Positions 5,295 through 6,075 of a stretch of 6,075 nt of DNA are shown here, piece by piece. The stretch covers positions 1-6,075 of the forward strand of contig JAKLHP010000053.1 in the NCBI GenBank assembly GCA_022710085.1. Reading direction: 5' to 3'. Source of the DNA: Patescibacteria group bacterium (GTDB taxonomy: Bacteria; Patescibacteriota; Minisyncoccia; Moranbacterales; JAKLHP01). The notes under the pieces were generated by a model. It saw only the letters and a list, made by a program, of their open reading frames with translations. It ran no database searches and was not told the origin of the DNA. The position numbers and the translations under genes are program-made. Positions within the stretch are counted from its first letter, which is position 1, and each line of letters starts with the position of its first letter.

Positions 5295-5984
5295 ATGAAA
5301 AAAACAAAACTGGCTATTTTTGATATTGACGGAACAATTTTCAGAAAAAACTTGCACTTTGTTCTTATCAATGAACTCGTTTTTATGAAAGTTTTTCCCA
5401 GAAAGGTCAAAGATATCTTGGTGGATGTTTATGCCGATTGGCTGGAACACGAAGGAACTTATGAAAAATACAGAACATCCCTGATTGATTTGTATTCTCA
5501 ATATATCAAGAATTGCAAAAGGGAGGATGTTATAAAAGCCAGTAAGGAAGTTATTTATTTTCATGAAAAAAGAACTTATCTTTTTGCCGAAAAACTGATA
5601 AAAAAACTTAAAAAAGACAATTATTGCATCATTGCCATTTCAGGATCTCCGTCAGAAGTGGTGGAGGAATATAATCGAAAGCATCTCAAATTTGACAAGG
5701 TTTTCGGAAGCTCTTATGAGCTGGATGAAAAAGGATCTTATACGGGAAATGTAATTTTTGAACCGACTAAAAATAAAGGAGAAGTAGCTAGGCAGTTTGC
5801 AGCAGAGAATAATATTGATTTCAAGGATTCATACGGAATAGGCGATACCGAATCGGATGCAAGCTTTTTGGATCTGGTTGAGTCTCCAATCGTTTTTAAT
5901 CCCAATCAGAATCTGAAAAAAATTGCGGAAAAGAAGAAATGGAAAATCATAGTTGAAAAAAAAGACGTGATATATTCAATCTAA
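5295..5984 (+). CDS. HAD-IB family phosphatase (SerB-like fold)
   Basis: A 229-residue haloacid-dehalogenase-type hydrolase, probably a cytoplasmic Mg-dependent phosphomonoesterase. Motif I is FDIDGTIF (9-16) with nucleophile Asp10 and acid/base Asp12; motif II is AISGSP (114-119) with Ser116; the motif III lysine is Lys161 in TKNKGE (158-163); motif IV is GIGDTESDASF (181-191) with Asp184 and Asp188. A helical cap lies between motifs I and II (about 20-90), as in subclass IB. The segment VFGSSYELDEKGSYTGNV (136-153) matches the pattern seen in HAD-IB enzymes related to phosphoserine phosphatase. Phosphoserine is one possible substrate, but there are no neighbouring serine-pathway genes to support it, so no symbol is given. 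ATG 5295 comes one base after the methyltransferase stop. No Shine-Dalgarno site is evident, so translational coupling is likely. No terminator follows. Confidence 0.92.
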   Translation: MKKTKLAIFDIDGTIFRKNLHFVLINELVFMKVFPRKVKDILVDVYADWLEHEGTYEKYRTSLIDLYSQYIKNCKREDVIKASKEVIYFHEKRTYLFAEKLIKKLKKDNYCIIAISGSPSEVVEEYNRKHLKFDKVFGSSYELDEKGSYTGNVIFEPTKNKGEVARQFAAENNIDFKDSYGIGDTESDASFLDLVESPIVFNPNQNLKKIAEKKKWKIIVEKKDVIYSI

Positions 5985-6005
5985 TAAATTTAATTTTTTA
6001 GAAAT

Positions 6006-6075
6006 ATGGCAAGCAAGGGATTAAGCAGAAATTTAAATGATTTTATTGAGAAAACACTGTGGATCTGGCTTCCTT
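6006..6075 (+). CDS. N-terminal start of an unidentified protein (3' truncated)
   Basis: ATG 6006 opens 23 codons that run unbroken off the right edge. The first residues are MASKGLSRNLNDFIEKTLWI, followed by Trp-Leu-Pro. A polar, slightly basic start leading into an aromatic and hydrophobic LWIWLP stretch suggests the beginning of a membrane segment, so an integral membrane protein is possible. It lies 21 bases after the HAD stop with no terminator in between, consistent with the same transcript. No good ribosome-binding site precedes it (an AT-rich TTTTTTAGAAAT). The piece is too short to name a family, and chance openness over 70 bases cannot be excluded. Confidence 0.5.
   Translation, partial: MASKGLSRNLNDFIEKTLWIWLP

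Overview
The window is a compact, AT-rich bacterial segment with every supported gene on the + strand. Small proteins, gaps of 1 to 60 bases, overlapping stops and starts, and mostly absent Shine-Dalgarno sequences suggest a streamlined genome such as a Patescibacteria (CPR) member. The phylum is an inference from style and protein flavour. No RNA gene, mobile element, CRISPR array or long gene-free stretch is visible. In-frame TGA is absent from all reading frames and TGA ends one gene, so the ordinary bacterial code fits.

Layout: (a) 2-136 is the 3' end of a gene, probably for a surface or secreted beta-sandwich protein. It is about 51% G+C, clearly richer than what follows, and is closed by a textbook intrinsic terminator (163-197). 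(b) 223-4567 holds four genes with a carbohydrate and cell-envelope theme: a cytoplasmic family GH1 beta-glycosidase; a ten-helix EamA/DMT-type transporter overlapping it by 4 bases; a membrane-anchored, outward-facing clan GH-A glycosidase of uncertain family; and a membrane-anchored L,D-transpeptidase with two Ig-like domains and a YkuD catalytic domain. (c) 4571-5984 starts with the best promoter and ribosome-binding site of the window. It carries a 69-residue two-helix membrane protein with a CxCxCC tail, a short SPOUT (TrmH-type) RNA 2'-O-methyltransferase overlapping it by 11 bases, and a HAD-IB phosphatase one base further on. (d) 6006-6075 is the start of another gene cut by the window edge.

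Working idea (inference): the outward GH-A enzyme trims a glycan outside the membrane, the transporter may move a small product, and the cytoplasmic GH1 enzyme finishes hydrolysis, while the L,D-transpeptidase remodels peptidoglycan. Only adjacency and cellular placement support this. The second group looks like housekeeping (RNA modification, phosphate ester hydrolysis) attached to an unknown small membrane protein.

For a possible undescribed system, the strongest candidates are the glycosidase-transporter-glycosidase-transpeptidase cluster and the small CxCxCC membrane protein. Neither can be proven novel from sequence reading alone.
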